This document shows, piece by piece, positions 18,028-27,194 of a stretch of DNA of 64,000 nucleotides (positions are counted from its first letter, which is position 1; each line of letters starts with the position of its first letter). Where the stretch lies: positions 62,001 to 126,000 of the forward strand of contig URSF01000001.1 of the NCBI GenBank assembly GCA_900550445.1, in the 5' to 3' direction. The translations under genes were made by a program, and so were the position numbers. The notes beneath the pieces are model-generated. The model ran no database searches. It saw only the letters and a list, made by a program, of their open reading frames with translations, and was not told where the DNA came from. This DNA is from an uncultured Rhodospirillaceae bacterium (GTDB lineage Bacteria > Pseudomonadota > Alphaproteobacteria > CAAGCB01 > CAG-977).

Positions 18028-18058
18028 TGAAACGTACATTCTTATAGTTTCTATGAGG

Positions 18059-18085
18059 GTGGGCTTAAAAAGCCCGCTTTTTTTT
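18059..18085 (+). terminator. Terminator/attenuator hairpin before rimP
   Basis: An 8-bp stem (18059-18066 with 18070-18077, one G-U pair, AAA loop) is followed by eight T. It lies between the candidate promoter and the rimP ribosome-binding site, so it could end the metK transcript or act as an attenuator in the rimP-nusA leader. Confidence 0.8.
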
Positions 18086-18107
18086 ATGGTAAGAACCGGG
18101 GGAAGAA

Positions 18108-18605
18108 ATGACTCTGAACGATACTTTGACTGAATTGATTGTTCCCGTGTGCGAAGACATGGGGTACGATCTGGTTCGTTTGCAGCTGCAGGGCGGCAAT
18201 TCGCGCAAAGTTTTGCAGATTATGGCGGAACGCAAAGACCGCCGGGCAATGACTGTCGACGACTGCGCCGATTTAAGCCGCGCGATTTCCCCGGTGTTAG
18301 ATGAACATGACCCGATCGAAGACAACTATACGCTGGAAGTCAGTTCCCCCGGAATTGACAGGCCGCTGGTAAAGTTGGACGATTTTGATCGGTTCAAAGG
18401 ATTTGAAGCAAAAATCGAATGTCAGATTCTGATAAACGGCAGAAAACGTTTTTCCGGCCGTTTGCAGGGGATTGACGGTTCGGACGTTGTTATAACGTTT
18501 GACGGCGTCGACGTTCGGATTCCGTTTGACCAGATTGCGAAAGCGAAACTGATTTTGACGGACGAACTGCTGGCGGCGTTTGCTTCGCAGTCAGACGAGG
18601 AATAA
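18108..18605 (+). CDS. rimP: Ribosome maturation factor RimP
   Basis: A 165-residue RimP, needed for 30S subunit maturation. The N-terminal domain contains 'MGYDLVRLQLQGGNSRKVLQ' and the motif 'YTLEVSSPGIDRPL' is diagnostic. A Sm-like C-terminal domain follows. The start has a strong GGGGGAAG site. It heads the conserved rimP-nusA-ylxR-infB-rbfA order and is 16 bases upstream of nusA. Confidence 0.95.
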   Translation: MTLNDTLTELIVPVCEDMGYDLVRLQLQGGNSRKVLQIMAERKDRRAMTVDDCADLSRAISPVLDEHDPIEDNYTLEVSSPGIDRPLVKLDDFDRFKGFEAKIECQILINGRKRFSGRLQGIDGSDVVITFDGVDVRIPFDQIAKAKLILTDELLAAFASQSDEE

Positions 18606-18621
18606 AAAAGGAAATACACTG

Positions 18622-20157
18622 ATGGAAAATACGGCAGCTTTACCGCGTCCCGAACTGTTGCAGGTGGCAGATGCGGTCGCCCGCGACAAGGGTATTGACA
18701 GGGACGAAGTCCTGGGCGCTATGGAATTTGCGATTCAAAAGGCGGGGCGTTCCAAATTCGGACAGGAACACGATATCCGCGCGACAATCGACCGTAAAAA
18801 CGGGGCGATTACGATGGCGCGTTATATCGAAGTCGTTCCCGATGACGCGGAAATCGAAAACGAAGCCGCGCAGATAACGGAAACAAAGGCGCGCAAAAAG
18901 GATCCTTCGCTGAAGGCCGGCGATTTTATTGTTGATCCTCTGCCGCCGATTGATTTCGGGCGCATTGCCGCGCAAACCGCAAAGCAGGTCATTGTGCAGA
19001 AAGTCCGCGACGCCGAACGTATCCGCCAGTACAATGAATACAAAGACCGGATCGGCGAAATCGTCAACGGAATTGTCAAACGTGTTGAAACCGGCAATAT
19101 CATTGTCGATATGGGCCGCGCCGAAGCCGTGCTGCGCTGGGACGAACTGATTCCGCGCGAACAGTTTCATAACGGCGACCGGATTCGCGCTTATTTAATG
19201 GACGTCCGTCAGGAAGTCCGCGGCCCGCAGCTTTTCCTGTCCCGCACGCACCCGCAGTTTATGGCGAAGCTGTTCGCGCAGGAAGTGCCGGAAATTTATG
19301 ACGGCGTGATCGAAGTCAAGGCTGTGGCCCGTGATCCGGGGTCGCGCGCGAAAATGGCCGTAACGGCGACGGATTCGTCGATTGATCCCGTCGGCGCGTG
19401 CGTCGGCATGCGCGGCGTGCGCGTTCAGGCGGTCGTAACGGAACTGCAGGGCGAAAAAGTGGATATTATCCAATGGTCGCCCGATCCCGCGGTCTTTATT
19501 GTCAACGCTTTGGCGCCGGCGGAAGTCGTTAAAGTCGTTTTGGACGAAGAAGCGCACAGAATCGAAGTCGTCGTTCCCGATGATCAGCTGTCTTTGGCGA
19601 TCGGACGGCGCGGACAGAACGTGCGTTTGGCGTCGCAGCTGACCGGCTGGTACATTGATATTCTGACCGAAGCCGAAGAATCCGAACGTCGCCAGAGCGA
19701 AGTCAAAGTCCGCACGCAGATGTTCATGGACGCTTTGGACGTTGACGACGTTATCGCGCATCTGCTGGTTGCGGAAGGCTTTACGTCGGTCGGGGAAGTC
19801 GCGTTTGTTCCGCTGACGGACATTACGTCGATCGAAGGCTTTGACGAAGAAATCGCCGCCGAATTGCAAAACCGCGCGAAAGCGTACGTTGAAAAACAGA
19901 ATGCCGAATTCGCCGTGCGCAGCAAAGAGCTGGGCGTCGACGAAAGTCTGATCGGCCATGAAGGGCTGGATCAGGGCATGATTGTCAAGCTGGCGGAAAA
20001 AGGCGTCAAAACGCTGGAAGATTTCGCTGATCTGGCGAATGACGAACTGTTGGAAATTTTAGGCGAAAACGCGATGACGGCGCACGACGCCGACGCTTTG
20101 ATTATGAAAGCGCGCGAAAAGCTGGGTTGGTTTGCCGATGACGGTGAAAAAGCCTGA
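18622..20157 (+). CDS. nusA: Transcription termination/antitermination factor NusA
   Basis: A 511-residue NusA. It has the N-terminal RNA-polymerase-binding domain, an S1 domain (about residues 133-200, 'IVNGIVKRVETGNIIVDMG'), two KH domains with 'SLAIGRRGQNVRLASQLTG', and C-terminal acidic helix-hairpin-helix repeats. It modulates pausing and termination. The start at 18622 follows AAAAAGGAAA; the earlier ATG at 18580 lies inside rimP. The two C-terminal repeats resemble the proteobacterial form. Confidence 0.96.
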   Translation: MENTAALPRPELLQVADAVARDKGIDRDEVLGAMEFAIQKAGRSKFGQEHDIRATIDRKNGAITMARYIEVVPDDAEIENEAAQITETKARKKDPSLKAGDFIVDPLPPIDFGRIAAQTAKQVIVQKVRDAERIRQYNEYKDRIGEIVNGIVKRVETGNIIVDMGRAEAVLRWDELIPREQFHNGDRIRAYLMDVRQEVRGPQLFLSRTHPQFMAKLFAQEVPEIYDGVIEVKAVARDPGSRAKMAVTATDSSIDPVGACVGMRGVRVQAVVTELQGEKVDIIQWSPDPAVFIVNALAPAEVVKVVLDEEAHRIEVVVPDDQLSLAIGRRGQNVRLASQLTGWYIDILTEAEESERRQSEVKVRTQMFMDALDVDDVIAHLLVAEGFTSVGEVAFVPLTDITSIEGFDEEIAAELQNRAKAYVEKQNAEFAVRSKELGVDESLIGHEGLDQGMIVKLAEKGVKTLEDFADLANDELLEILGENAMTAHDADALIMKAREKLGWFADDGEKA

Positions 20158-20788
20158 TGTAAAAAAGAAGCGCTGGCGGGGGACTCCGTCCCCCGACGGT
20201 CTGTCGCGCAAAAAAAACGAAACGGTGCGCCGGTGTCTGGTGACGCGCGAAACGCTGCCGATGGATCGTTTAATTCGTTTTTGCGTGTCGCCCGACCGCA
20301 TGGTCGTCCCCGATTTGGCACATAAGCTGCCGGGCAGGGGCATGTGGGTGACGGCGGACAGGGATTTGGTTGAAACGGCGTGCGGGAAAGGCTTGTTTGC
20401 AAAAGCGGCGCACGCTAAAGTAACTTGTCCCGAAGATATGGACGGATTGATCAAATCGTTGTTTGTCAAACGTCTGCAATCTTTGCTGGGGCTGGCCAGA
20501 AAAGCGGGGCTGGCCGTGGCGGGATTTGAAAAAGCGGCGGAAGCGCTGAAAAAAAAGCAGGCGGTCTGCCTGTTGGAAGCCGTGGACGGCGCAGCCGACG
20601 GGCGGGAAAAATTGGACCGTCTGCGCGGCGGCGTTCCGCTGATCCGGGTGTTGACCGCCGATCAGACCGCCGAAGCTTTGGGCGCGGGGATATGCGTCCA
20701 TACCGTGCTGAAACAAGGCGGCGCCGCTGATTTATTTGTTGCAGAAGCACGGCGTTTTGCTGCATATTGCAAAATTGAACAGGTTTAA
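20138..20788 (+). CDS. YlxR-like RNA-binding protein with L7Ae-like C-terminal domain
   Basis: About 216 residues. Residues 15-95 form a YlxR (DUF448) domain, with 'RRCLVTRETLPMDRLIRFCV' and 'KLPGRGMWVTADR'. The remainder contains an L7Ae/YlxQ-like segment ('LLGLARKAGLAVAGFEKA'). This fused form between nusA and infB is common in Alphaproteobacteria. It is thought to bind RNA, but its exact role is not known. The start overlaps the 3' end of nusA; a GTG two codons later is an alternative. Confidence 0.85.
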   Translation: MTVKKPDVKKKRWRGTPSPDGLSRKKNETVRRCLVTRETLPMDRLIRFCVSPDRMVVPDLAHKLPGRGMWVTADRDLVETACGKGLFAKAAHAKVTCPEDMDGLIKSLFVKRLQSLLGLARKAGLAVAGFEKAAEALKKKQAVCLLEAVDGAADGREKLDRLRGGVPLIRVLTADQTAEALGAGICVHTVLKQGGAADLFVAEARRFAAYCKIEQV

Positions 20789-20815
20789 TGCGTAGAAAAA
20801 AGGCTGATTGATTAA

Positions 20816-23359
20816 ATGACAGATGCGAACGACAAAAAAACGAAAAGCGCTCCTCTCACTCTTTCCCGCCCAAAGCTGGAATTGAAAAAAACGGTTGACG
20901 TCAACCGCGCCCATCAAAGCTTTACGAACGGCCGTAAACCCGTTCAGGTCGAAGTGCGTAAAAAACGCTCTTTCGTCACTGACGCGCATGGCAATATTCA
21001 GGGCGTGAAAGAAGAAACGAACGCTTCCGAACTGCTGGACAGCGAAAAGGCGCATCGTCTGAAAGTTTTAAAAGACGCGATTAAAGCCGACGAAGAAAAC
21101 CGCATCAAGGCTGAAGAAGAAGCCAGACAGCGCGCCGAAGAAGAAGCCCGCCGCGCCGCGGAAGAAGCCGAACGCAAAGCGAAAGAAGAAGCCGAACAAA
21201 AACGCCGCGCGGCCGAAAATTCGCCGAAAGAAGCTCCGTCCGTTGCCGCTCCTGCCGCCGCTGTGAAAAAGGAAGAACACAAAAAGCCGTTTGCCGATAA
21301 AAAACCGGTCGCCGCTCAGCCGGCTTTGTCGCCCGAAGAGGCCGAAGCCGCTGAAAATCACCGCATGAAGACCAGTTTTAAACGCCGCGAAATGCGCGAC
21401 GACGATGGCCGCGGCCATTCCCGTCGGGGCGGCGGCGAAGACAAATGGCGCGGCGGACGGGTAAATATGTCCGCTCTGATGCGCGGCGATGAGGACGAAG
21501 GACGCGGCAGAAGTCTGGCGTCTATTAAACGTGCCCGTGAAAAAGAACGCCAAAAGATGTTCGGCGCGCCGAAACCGGCCGAAAAAGTCTATCGCGAAGT
21601 CGTCATTCCGGAAACCATCACGGTGCAGGAATTGGCTGCCCGCATGAGCGAACGCGGCGCGGACGTTGTCAAGGCTTTGATGAAAATGGGGGTCATGGCG
21701 ACGATCACGCAAACGATCGACGCCGACATCGCACAGATTATCGTCGAAGAAATGGGGCACAAAGCCAAACGCGTTAACGAAGCCGACGTTGAAGACAATC
21801 TGCGCGACGCGCCCGACGCCGAAGAAACGAAACTGCCGCGTCCGCCCGTCGTAACGGTTATGGGACACGTTGACCACGGTAAAACGTCTTTGCTGGACAA
21901 TCTGCGTTCAACGGACGTCGCCGCACACGAAGCCGGCGGGATTACGCAGCATATCGGCGCGTATCAGATTACGCTGGAAAACGGTCAGAAAGTCACCTTT
22001 ATCGACACGCCGGGGCACGCGGCCTTTACGGAAATGCGCGCCCGCGGGGCAAAAGTGACCGATATTGTCGTTTTGGTCGTTGCGGCCAATGACGGTATTA
22101 TGCCGCAGACGATTGAAGCGATTACGCACGCCAAGGCGGCCGGCGTTCCGATTGTCGTCGCGATTAACAAAATCGATGTTCCGGGGGCTAATCCGGACAA
22201 GGTGCGCACGGATCTTTTGTCGCATGAAGTCGTTGTGGAAAGCATGGGCGGTGATGTTTTGGCCGTTGAGGTGTCCGCGAAGAAACGGATTAATCTGGAC
22301 AAACTGGTTGAAGCCATTTTGCTGCAGGCCGAAATTCTGGATTTAAGGGCCAACCCGAATCATACGGCGGAAGGCGCGATTATCGAAGCCAAAATGGAAA
22401 AAGGCCGCGGATCCGTCGCCACCGTTCTGGTTCAGCGCGGAACGCTGAAGCAAGGGGATATCTTTGTCGCCGGCAGAGATTGGGGACGTGTGCGCGCCAT
22501 GGTTGACGAACGCGGCCAGCGCGTAACCGAAGCCGGACCGTCTTTCCCCGTCGAAGTTCTGGGATTCCAGTCCACGCCGTCGGCCGGGGACGACTTTATT
22601 GTCGTCAATGACGAAGACCGCGCCCGCGAAGTCGCGGCGTATCGCCAGCGCAAGGAACGCGAAGCCCTGCAGGTGCGTTCGACCCGTTCCGCCGTCGAAC
22701 AGATGTTTGACAAGATCAAGGCCGGCGAATCCAAAGAACTGCCCGTTGTGATCAAAGCGGACGTTCAAGGCTCCGTTGAGGCTTTGTCGGCAACGCTGAA
22801 TAAAATTTCAACCGACAAAGCCAAAGTCCGTATTCTGCACGCGGCGGTCGGCGCGATTAACGAATCCGACGTGACTTTGGCCAAAGCGTCCAGTGCTCTG
22901 ATTATCGGCTTTAACGTCCGCGCGAATACTTTGGCGCGCACCGCAGCCAAACGCGACGGGATCGAAATCCGTTATCATTCGATCATTTATAACGTTGCGG
23001 ACGATATCCACGCGGCACTGGAAGGAATGTTGGCGCCCGAATTGAAAGAAAAGATTTTGGGCTATGCGAAGATCCGTCAGGTCTACAATATTTCCAAAGT
23101 GGGCAAAGTCGCCGGTTGTATGGTCAAAGAAGGCATCATGAAACGCGGTGCGCATGTCCGTTTGTTGCGTTCCAACGTCGTTTACCATGACGGTATGATG
23201 GCGGCGCTGAAACGCTTTAAGGACGACGTTAAAGAAGTCCGCGAAGGCTACGAATGCGGCATGAGCTTTGAAAACTTCAACGACATTCAGGTCGACGATA
23301 CGGTCGAATGTTATGAAATTGAAGAAGTCGCCGCCAAATTGGAAGAAGTCAAACTGTAA
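20816..23359 (+). CDS. infB: Translation initiation factor IF-2
   Basis: An 847-residue IF-2, the GTPase that places initiator tRNA on the 30S subunit. The N-terminus is a long charged, Ala/Glu/Arg-rich region with coiled-coil character (about residues 85-150). The GTPase domain follows with G1 '[12 protein letters not shown]', G3 'DTPGHAAF' and G4 'NKID'. The C-terminal domains include '[17 protein letters not shown]' and '[20 protein letters not shown]'. Length is normal for the phylum. It lies in the conserved nusA-infB-rbfA order. Confidence 0.97.
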   Translation: MTDANDKKTKSAPLTLSRPKLELKKTVDVNRAHQSFTNGRKPVQVEVRKKRSFVTDAHGNIQGVKEETNASELLDSEKAHRLKVLKDAIKADEENRIKAEEEARQRAEEEARRAAEEAERKAKEEAEQKRRAAENSPKEAPSVAAPAAAVKKEEHKKPFADKKPVAAQPALSPEEAEAAENHRMKTSFKRREMRDDDGRGHSRRGGGEDKWRGGRVNMSALMRGDEDEGRGRSLASIKRAREKERQKMFGAPKPAEKVYREVVIPETITVQELAARMSERGADVVKALMKMGVMATITQTIDADIAQIIVEEMGHKAKRVNEADVEDNLRDAPDAEETKLPRPPVVTVMGHVDHGKTSLLDNLRSTDVAAHEAGGITQHIGAYQITLENGQKVTFIDTPGHAAFTEMRARGAKVTDIVVLVVAANDGIMPQTIEAITHAKAAGVPIVVAINKIDVPGANPDKVRTDLLSHEVVVESMGGDVLAVEVSAKKRINLDKLVEAILLQAEILDLRANPNHTAEGAIIEAKMEKGRGSVATVLVQRGTLKQGDIFVAGRDWGRVRAMVDERGQRVTEAGPSFPVEVLGFQSTPSAGDDFIVVNDEDRAREVAAYRQRKEREALQVRSTRSAVEQMFDKIKAGESKELPVVIKADVQGSVEALSATLNKISTDKAKVRILHAAVGAINESDVTLAKASSALIIGFNVRANTLARTAAKRDGIEIRYHSIIYNVADDIHAALEGMLAPELKEKILGYAKIRQVYNISKVGKVAGCMVKEGIMKRGAHVRLLRSNVVYHDGMMAALKRFKDDVKEVREGYECGMSFENFNDIQVDDTVECYEIEEVAAKLEEVKL

Positions 23360-23371
23360 AAGGGGGCTTTG

Positions 23372-23788
23372 ATGCGTTCAAATTCAAAACCGGCGACACA
23401 GCGCCAGCTGCGCGTAGCTGAACAGATTCGTCATATTCTGGCCGATTGTTTTCAGCGCGGCAACGTGCCGAAGGACTTTTTGGACTGTCCGCCCGTTTCC
23501 GTTATGGAAGTCAAGGTTTCGCCGGATTTTTCGTATTGCAAAGCCTATATTTCCGTTTTGGCGATAGAACAGTCTTCGGCCGCTGATCTGGCAAAGGCTT
23601 TGAATAAACAGGCGGGCTTTTTCCGTAAGGTTTTGGGGACAAAGATCCGTCTGCGCTTAACGCCGGAAATCCGGTTTTTTGCCGACGGCGCGCAGGCTGA
23701 AGCCGATAAGATTGACGCTTTGCTGGCTTCCGAAAAAGTCCGGCGGGATCTGATCGAACGCACAGAAGAAGACGATGCCGGAAATTAA
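23372..23788 (+). CDS. rbfA: Ribosome-binding factor A
   Basis: A 138-residue RbfA, a KH-fold factor for 16S rRNA processing and 30S maturation. 'RQLRVAEQIRHILAD' starts the domain, and 'SVMEVKVSPDFSYCKAYISV' and 'RLTPEIRFFADGA' are family motifs. ATG 23372 is preferred over the adjacent TTG; both are close to AAAGGGGG. Its stop overlaps the start of the HAD gene by 14 bases, where truB would normally follow. Confidence 0.95.
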   Translation: MRSNSKPATQRQLRVAEQIRHILADCFQRGNVPKDFLDCPPVSVMEVKVSPDFSYCKAYISVLAIEQSSAADLAKALNKQAGFFRKVLGTKIRLRLTPEIRFFADGAQAEADKIDALLASEKVRRDLIERTEEDDAGN

Positions 23789-24557
23789 AGCCGTCTTTTT
23801 TGACATAGACGGAACGTTGATCCGTTTTAGCACGCACGATATGCCTTTATCGACACACGAGGCATTGGAACGGTTACGTCAAAAAGGCGTTAAACTGTTT
23901 CTGGCAACGGGGCGCGCTCCTAAAAGTGTTGCCTTTATGCGGGATTATTTCGATTTTGACGGCGTTGTTTCTTTTAACGGTCAATATTGCTTTGATCAAA
24001 CGGGCGTTTTGTTTAAACAACCGATTCCGTTTCAATCCGTTATGTCTGTTTTGCCGTATCTGACGGAAAATCAAATTGCGTCCAGCTTTGAAACGGCGGA
24101 AGCGAATTATTTCAATATGGTCAATGAACGCGTTTATGAATTGATCCGCTTGGTCGGCGTAAACGAACCCGATCCGCAAACGATTGACGTAACGACGTTA
24201 AAGCAAGACGTTTATCAAATGACGGTTTACGTCAACGCGCAGGAAGAAGAAGCGCTGATGCAACATCTTCCCGATTGCAAAGCGTTGCGTTGGTATCCGA
24301 CTTTTGTCAATATCATCGGCAAAGACAGCGGAAAGCCGGTCGGTATTTCAAAAGTGTGCGAAAAATACGGTTTCGGTAGGGACGAAATCATGGCTTTCGG
24401 AGACGGGGGCAATGATATCGATATGCTTAAAAGCGTTGGCACGGGGATTGCGATGGGCAACGCGGCGCCGGCGGTCAAACAGGCGGCGGATTACGTGACC
24501 GACAGTGTTGATGAAGACGGCGTTTTCAAAGCGTTGAAACATTTTGAGGTGATTTAA
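23775..24557 (+). CDS. Cof-type HAD-superfamily phosphatase
   Basis: A 260-residue Cof/HAD-IIB hydrolase. The catalytic DxD motif is 'FFDIDGTLIRF', followed by 'LFLATGRAP' and the metal-binding 'MAFGDGGNDIDML'. The family dephosphorylates sugar phosphates, pyridoxal phosphate or flavin precursors; substrate here is unknown. It overlaps rbfA by 14 bases but interrupts the usual rbfA-truB junction. Its end and the following genes are more AT-rich than the flanking operon. Confidence 0.88.
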   Translation: MPEIKAVFFDIDGTLIRFSTHDMPLSTHEALERLRQKGVKLFLATGRAPKSVAFMRDYFDFDGVVSFNGQYCFDQTGVLFKQPIPFQSVMSVLPYLTENQIASSFETAEANYFNMVNERVYELIRLVGVNEPDPQTIDVTTLKQDVYQMTVYVNAQEEEALMQHLPDCKALRWYPTFVNIIGKDSGKPVGISKVCEKYGFGRDEIMAFGDGGNDIDMLKSVGTGIAMGNAAPAVKQAADYVTDSVDEDGVFKALKHFEVI

Positions 24558-24585
24558 AAAAGCTTCCCGATCGGGAAGCTTTTTT
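24556..24585. terminator. Perfect bidirectional terminator
   Basis: A 30-bp perfect palindrome: a GCTTCCCGA/TCGGGAAGC core flanked by an A run and a T run (24556-24570 with 24571-24585). It lies between the convergent HAD gene and the 88-residue gene and works on either strand. Confidence 0.92.
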
Positions 24586-24594
24586 ATGTTTCAA

Positions 24595-24861
24595 TTAAGA
24601 TTTTTCAGAAAGGGAAATCATATAAGCTTCCGCTTCTTTGGATAAAGAAACAGTGTCTTGATCGTTTGATTGGCGATACCGAGCCATTTGTTCTTTTTTT
24701 TCATCGGTATCTTTTTGTGCCGCTTGAGCTTCTTGTTGTTCTTCGATTTTTTCCAATAAAACGTCGATATAAGAGTCCTCTTCGTCTTGTGTGGCGGAAG
24801 TTGATGAAGTCGCCGTAGAAGAAAACAAAGAAGATGTTCCCGAAATTGAAGAAACAGACAT
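24595..24861 (-). CDS. Small Ser/Thr-rich protein of unknown function
   Basis: 88 residues in two parts. The first 25 are almost entirely Ser, Thr, Ala and Gly, and the rest is a strongly charged helix ('YIDVLLEKIEEQQEAQAA') ending in 'EAEAYMISLSEKS'. There is no membrane helix or lipobox. I do not recognise it. A disordered N-terminus with an acidic helix is seen in some secreted or scaffold proteins, but no function can be claimed. It has a good AAGGAGA ribosome-binding site, which supports it being a real gene. The region is AT-rich compared with its neighbours. Confidence 0.62.
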   Translation of the reverse strand: MSVSSISGTSSLFSSTATSSTSATQDEEDSYIDVLLEKIEEQQEAQAAQKDTDEKKEQMARYRQSNDQDTVSLSKEAEAYMISLSEKS

Positions 24862-24936
24862 AAATAAATCTCCTTACAAAAGTTGTTGATACATCTGTTA
24901 AACGGCAGAATAGTCCATTTACTTGTGAAGTTTTTT

Positions 24937-25506
24937 TTAGACGGCTGAAGCCGTTTTTTCGGCGGCGATCAGCGCATTTTCACAGGCAACGACAATCTTT
25001 TTGATTTTACTTTCATTTAATCCGCTCAGCTCGGCCAAAGCGCGCAGATGTTCAAGACTGCCTGATTTCAAAGCATCAAAGTTAAACAATACGAAGCGCT
25101 TGATTTGCGCCTTTTTTCGGGAATGAAGTTTTTCGGAAACGGTTATTTTCTTTTTTTCCATTTCGACATAAACGGCATCGGGTGCGTAACGCCACACACC
25201 GCCTGAAATAAAGTCCGTTGTCCAACTGTAAACCATCGTCAAATTGATCAGACTGATCGGATTGAATTGAGATTTTAAAATAAAGACGAAATCTTCATAC
25301 CCTTCTTTTTTTAAGATTAAAGTGGTGTTTGTGTTTGATCTGTTCAGATCGATCACGCAAGGCGTGGAACAATTCGGCATACCGTTGACATAGACTTTAG
25401 CTTCGGGGACATTAGAATTAACGCTAACGGTTTGATTTGTTCCCGAAAACACGGTTCCGCAGCCGGATAAAAACAAGATTCCGCAAGAAATAAGAAATTT
25501 TTTCAT
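24937..25506 (-). CDS. PEGA-domain lipoprotein
   Basis: A 189-residue predicted lipoprotein with the lipobox 'FLSGC' (Cys 16). A PEGA-like domain follows (about residues 28-80): 'VPEAKVYVNGMPNCSTPCVI' then a repeated strand pattern ending in 'LILKKEGYEDFVF'. A further conserved block 'MVYSWTTDFISGGVWRYAPD' resembles other short PEGA lipoproteins. The C-terminal 60 residues are charged. PEGA domains are surface-associated; the substrate is unknown. Its leader carries extensive secondary structure, including a helix that covers the AGGAGAG ribosome-binding site. Confidence 0.75.
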   Translation of the reverse strand: MKKFLISCGILFLSGCGTVFSGTNQTVSVNSNVPEAKVYVNGMPNCSTPCVIDLNRSNTNTTLILKKEGYEDFVFILKSQFNPISLINLTMVYSWTTDFISGGVWRYAPDAVYVEMEKKKITVSEKLHSRKKAQIKRFVLFNFDALKSGSLEHLRALAELSGLNESKIKKIVVACENALIAAEKTASAV

Positions 25507-25869
25507 AAACTCTCCTGACAGGTTATTAAAGGAAAACCGCCTGTTCAGGCGGTCGGAGAGTTAGAAAATCATACACGAGAATGATCGTTTTGATCTTTAA
25601 TTCCCGTTTTTTTTAGGGACGGGAATCTGAACATACATCAAAACCTCCCCGACCTAAAAAAGAAATCGGGGATATAATTCCGCTTTGCGATCATCAAAAC
25701 GGATTATCGGCATTATATCTATGCCGCTCGTGTAAGAGCTTTCTACGGCTCCGCACCTGACAAGGCGCTTGATATGCGGAGGCATATCCGAAATCATCAT
25801 GCCAGATCAGTAAAAAGTTGTAAACGGAAAAGGTTTTGATTATCCTCATAACAAAAAGAAAGAAGAAGT
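25507..25869. promoter_or_regulatory. Divergent intergenic region with a hairpin-rich leader
   Basis: This 363-bp gap between the PEGA lipoprotein (-) and truB (+) has no credible gene. It contains a series of stems: 25537-25552, 25600-25626, 25647-25671, 25708-25726 and 25771-25788. Reading the minus strand, a TTTACA box (25819-25824) and CATGAT (25796-25801) are 17 bases apart, so a transcript could begin near 25789 and run through all the stems. AACTCTCC (25562-25555) is fully complementary to GGAGAGTT (25515-25508), which is the lipoprotein's ribosome-binding site. No known RNA family is recognised. Confidence 0.5.
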
Positions 25870-26778
25870 ATGGCTAAAAAACGTAAAGGAAATCCCGTTA
25901 ACGGCTGGGTGATTTTGGACAAGCCCGTTGATATGGGATCGACAGCGGCGGTCAGTATCGTCAAAAGAGTGTTTAACGCGCAAAAAGCCGGTCATGCCGG
26001 CACGTTGGATCCGGCGGCTTCGGGGGTGTTGCCGATCGCTTTGGGCGAAGCGACAAAGACCATTCCCTATGTGATGGACGGTGAAAAAGTGTACGCTTTT
26101 ACCGTGCGCTTCGGTCAGGAAACAACGACCGATGACGCGCAAGGCGAAGTGATCGCGCAAACGCAACATCTGCCCGATGAAAAAGATCTGCTTGAAGCGA
26201 TCGGTTCTTTTATCGGGGAAACGGATCAGGTGCCTCCTAAATATTCGGCGGTGCATATCAACGGTCGGCGCGCTTATGATCTGGCGCGCGAAAATAAAGA
26301 CGTCGTTTTGCAACCGCGGCGGATTCGAATTGACGAATTGGAAATGCTTCACTTTTCTAAAGACGGTATCGCCGATTTTCGGATTCGTTGTTCCAAAGGA
26401 ACGTATGTGCGCTCGGTTGCGCGGGATTTGGCGCGAAAAACAGGCAGTTTGGGGCATGTTATCGCGCTTCGGCGACTGAAATGTGCAAAATTTTTGGCTC
26501 AAAACGCTTTTTCACTGGAATATCTGCGCTCATTAGAGCATAGTTCTAATTGGACTGATGTGCTTTTGCCCGTCGAGACCGTGCTTGACGACATCCCAGC
26601 ACTGGCCGTGACGCAAGCTCAGGCACTTAAGTTGATGAACGGTAATTTTTTGCCCGTGTCCGAATTCGGATCCGTTCCGCAAACGGACGTGTTTCAGGCG
26701 AAAACACAAAACCGTTTAATCGCTTTGGTTCGTGTGCAGGACGGAATGATCCGTCCCGTACGCTTGATTATTCAATAA
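25870..26778 (+). CDS. truB: tRNA pseudouridine-55 synthase
   Basis: A 302-residue TruB, which makes pseudouridine 55 in the T-loop of tRNAs. 'GWVILDKPVDMGSTAAV' opens the domain. The catalytic Asp lies in 'AGHAGTLDPAASGVLPIALG'. 'DQVPPKYSAVHINGRRAYDLA' and 'CSKGTYVRSVARDLA' are also intact. The C-terminal PUA-like tail is short. It is followed 20 bases later by rpsO, the usual order, but is separated from rbfA by an inserted block. Confidence 0.95.
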   Translation: MAKKRKGNPVNGWVILDKPVDMGSTAAVSIVKRVFNAQKAGHAGTLDPAASGVLPIALGEATKTIPYVMDGEKVYAFTVRFGQETTTDDAQGEVIAQTQHLPDEKDLLEAIGSFIGETDQVPPKYSAVHINGRRAYDLARENKDVVLQPRRIRIDELEMLHFSKDGIADFRIRCSKGTYVRSVARDLARKTGSLGHVIALRRLKCAKFLAQNAFSLEYLRSLEHSSNWTDVLLPVETVLDDIPALAVTQAQALKLMNGNFLPVSEFGSVPQTDVFQAKTQNRLIALVRVQDGMIRPVRLIIQ

Positions 26779-26798
26779 CTCGTTATTAGGAGACGACG

Positions 26799-27068
26799 AT
26801 GTCGATTACACAAGAACGTAAACAGGAACTGATTAAAGAATTTGCAACAAAAGAAGGCGACACAGGCTCGCCGGAAGTTCAGGTTGCCATTTTGTCCGAA
26901 CGGATTAAAAATCTGACAGAACATTTAAAAGATCATGACAAGGATTTCCATTCCCGTCGCGGTCTTTTAATCATGGTCGGTCAGCGCCGTCGTTTGCTGG
27001 ACTATCTGAAAAGCAAAGATGTTTCCCGTTACGAAAGCTTGATTGCCCGTCTGGGTCTGCGCCGCTAA
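26799..27068 (+). CDS. rpsO: Ribosomal protein uS15
   Basis: 89 residues, the standard length of uS15, with the conserved '[18 protein letters not shown]' and '[20 protein letters not shown]'. It binds the central domain of 16S rRNA. An AGGAGA site precedes it. pnp follows, in the usual truB-rpsO-pnp order. Confidence 0.98.
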   Translation: MSITQERKQELIKEFATKEGDTGSPEVQVAILSERIKNLTEHLKDHDKDFHSRRGLLIMVGQRRRLLDYLKSKDVSRYESLIARLGLRR

Positions 27069-27085
27069 GGCGTTGAAAATTTGGT

Positions 27086-27118
27086 GAAGCCCCTTCTTTT
27101 TGATAAAAGAGGGGCTTC
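27086..27118 (+). promoter_or_regulatory. Strong hairpin between rpsO and pnp
   Basis: GAAGCCCC (27086-27093) pairs with GGGGCTTC (27111-27118), extended by a T/A-rich inner helix. No T run follows, so it is not a typical terminator. In E. coli a double-stranded RNase III site in this same position controls pnp expression, and this hairpin may do the same. Confidence 0.5.
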
Positions 27119-27194
27119 ATCGGATAAATGAAATTGTTTTTTTGTTGGCTCTTTTTGAATGGTCAAAAAGAGGTTGGAGAAGAAAGTAAGTATA

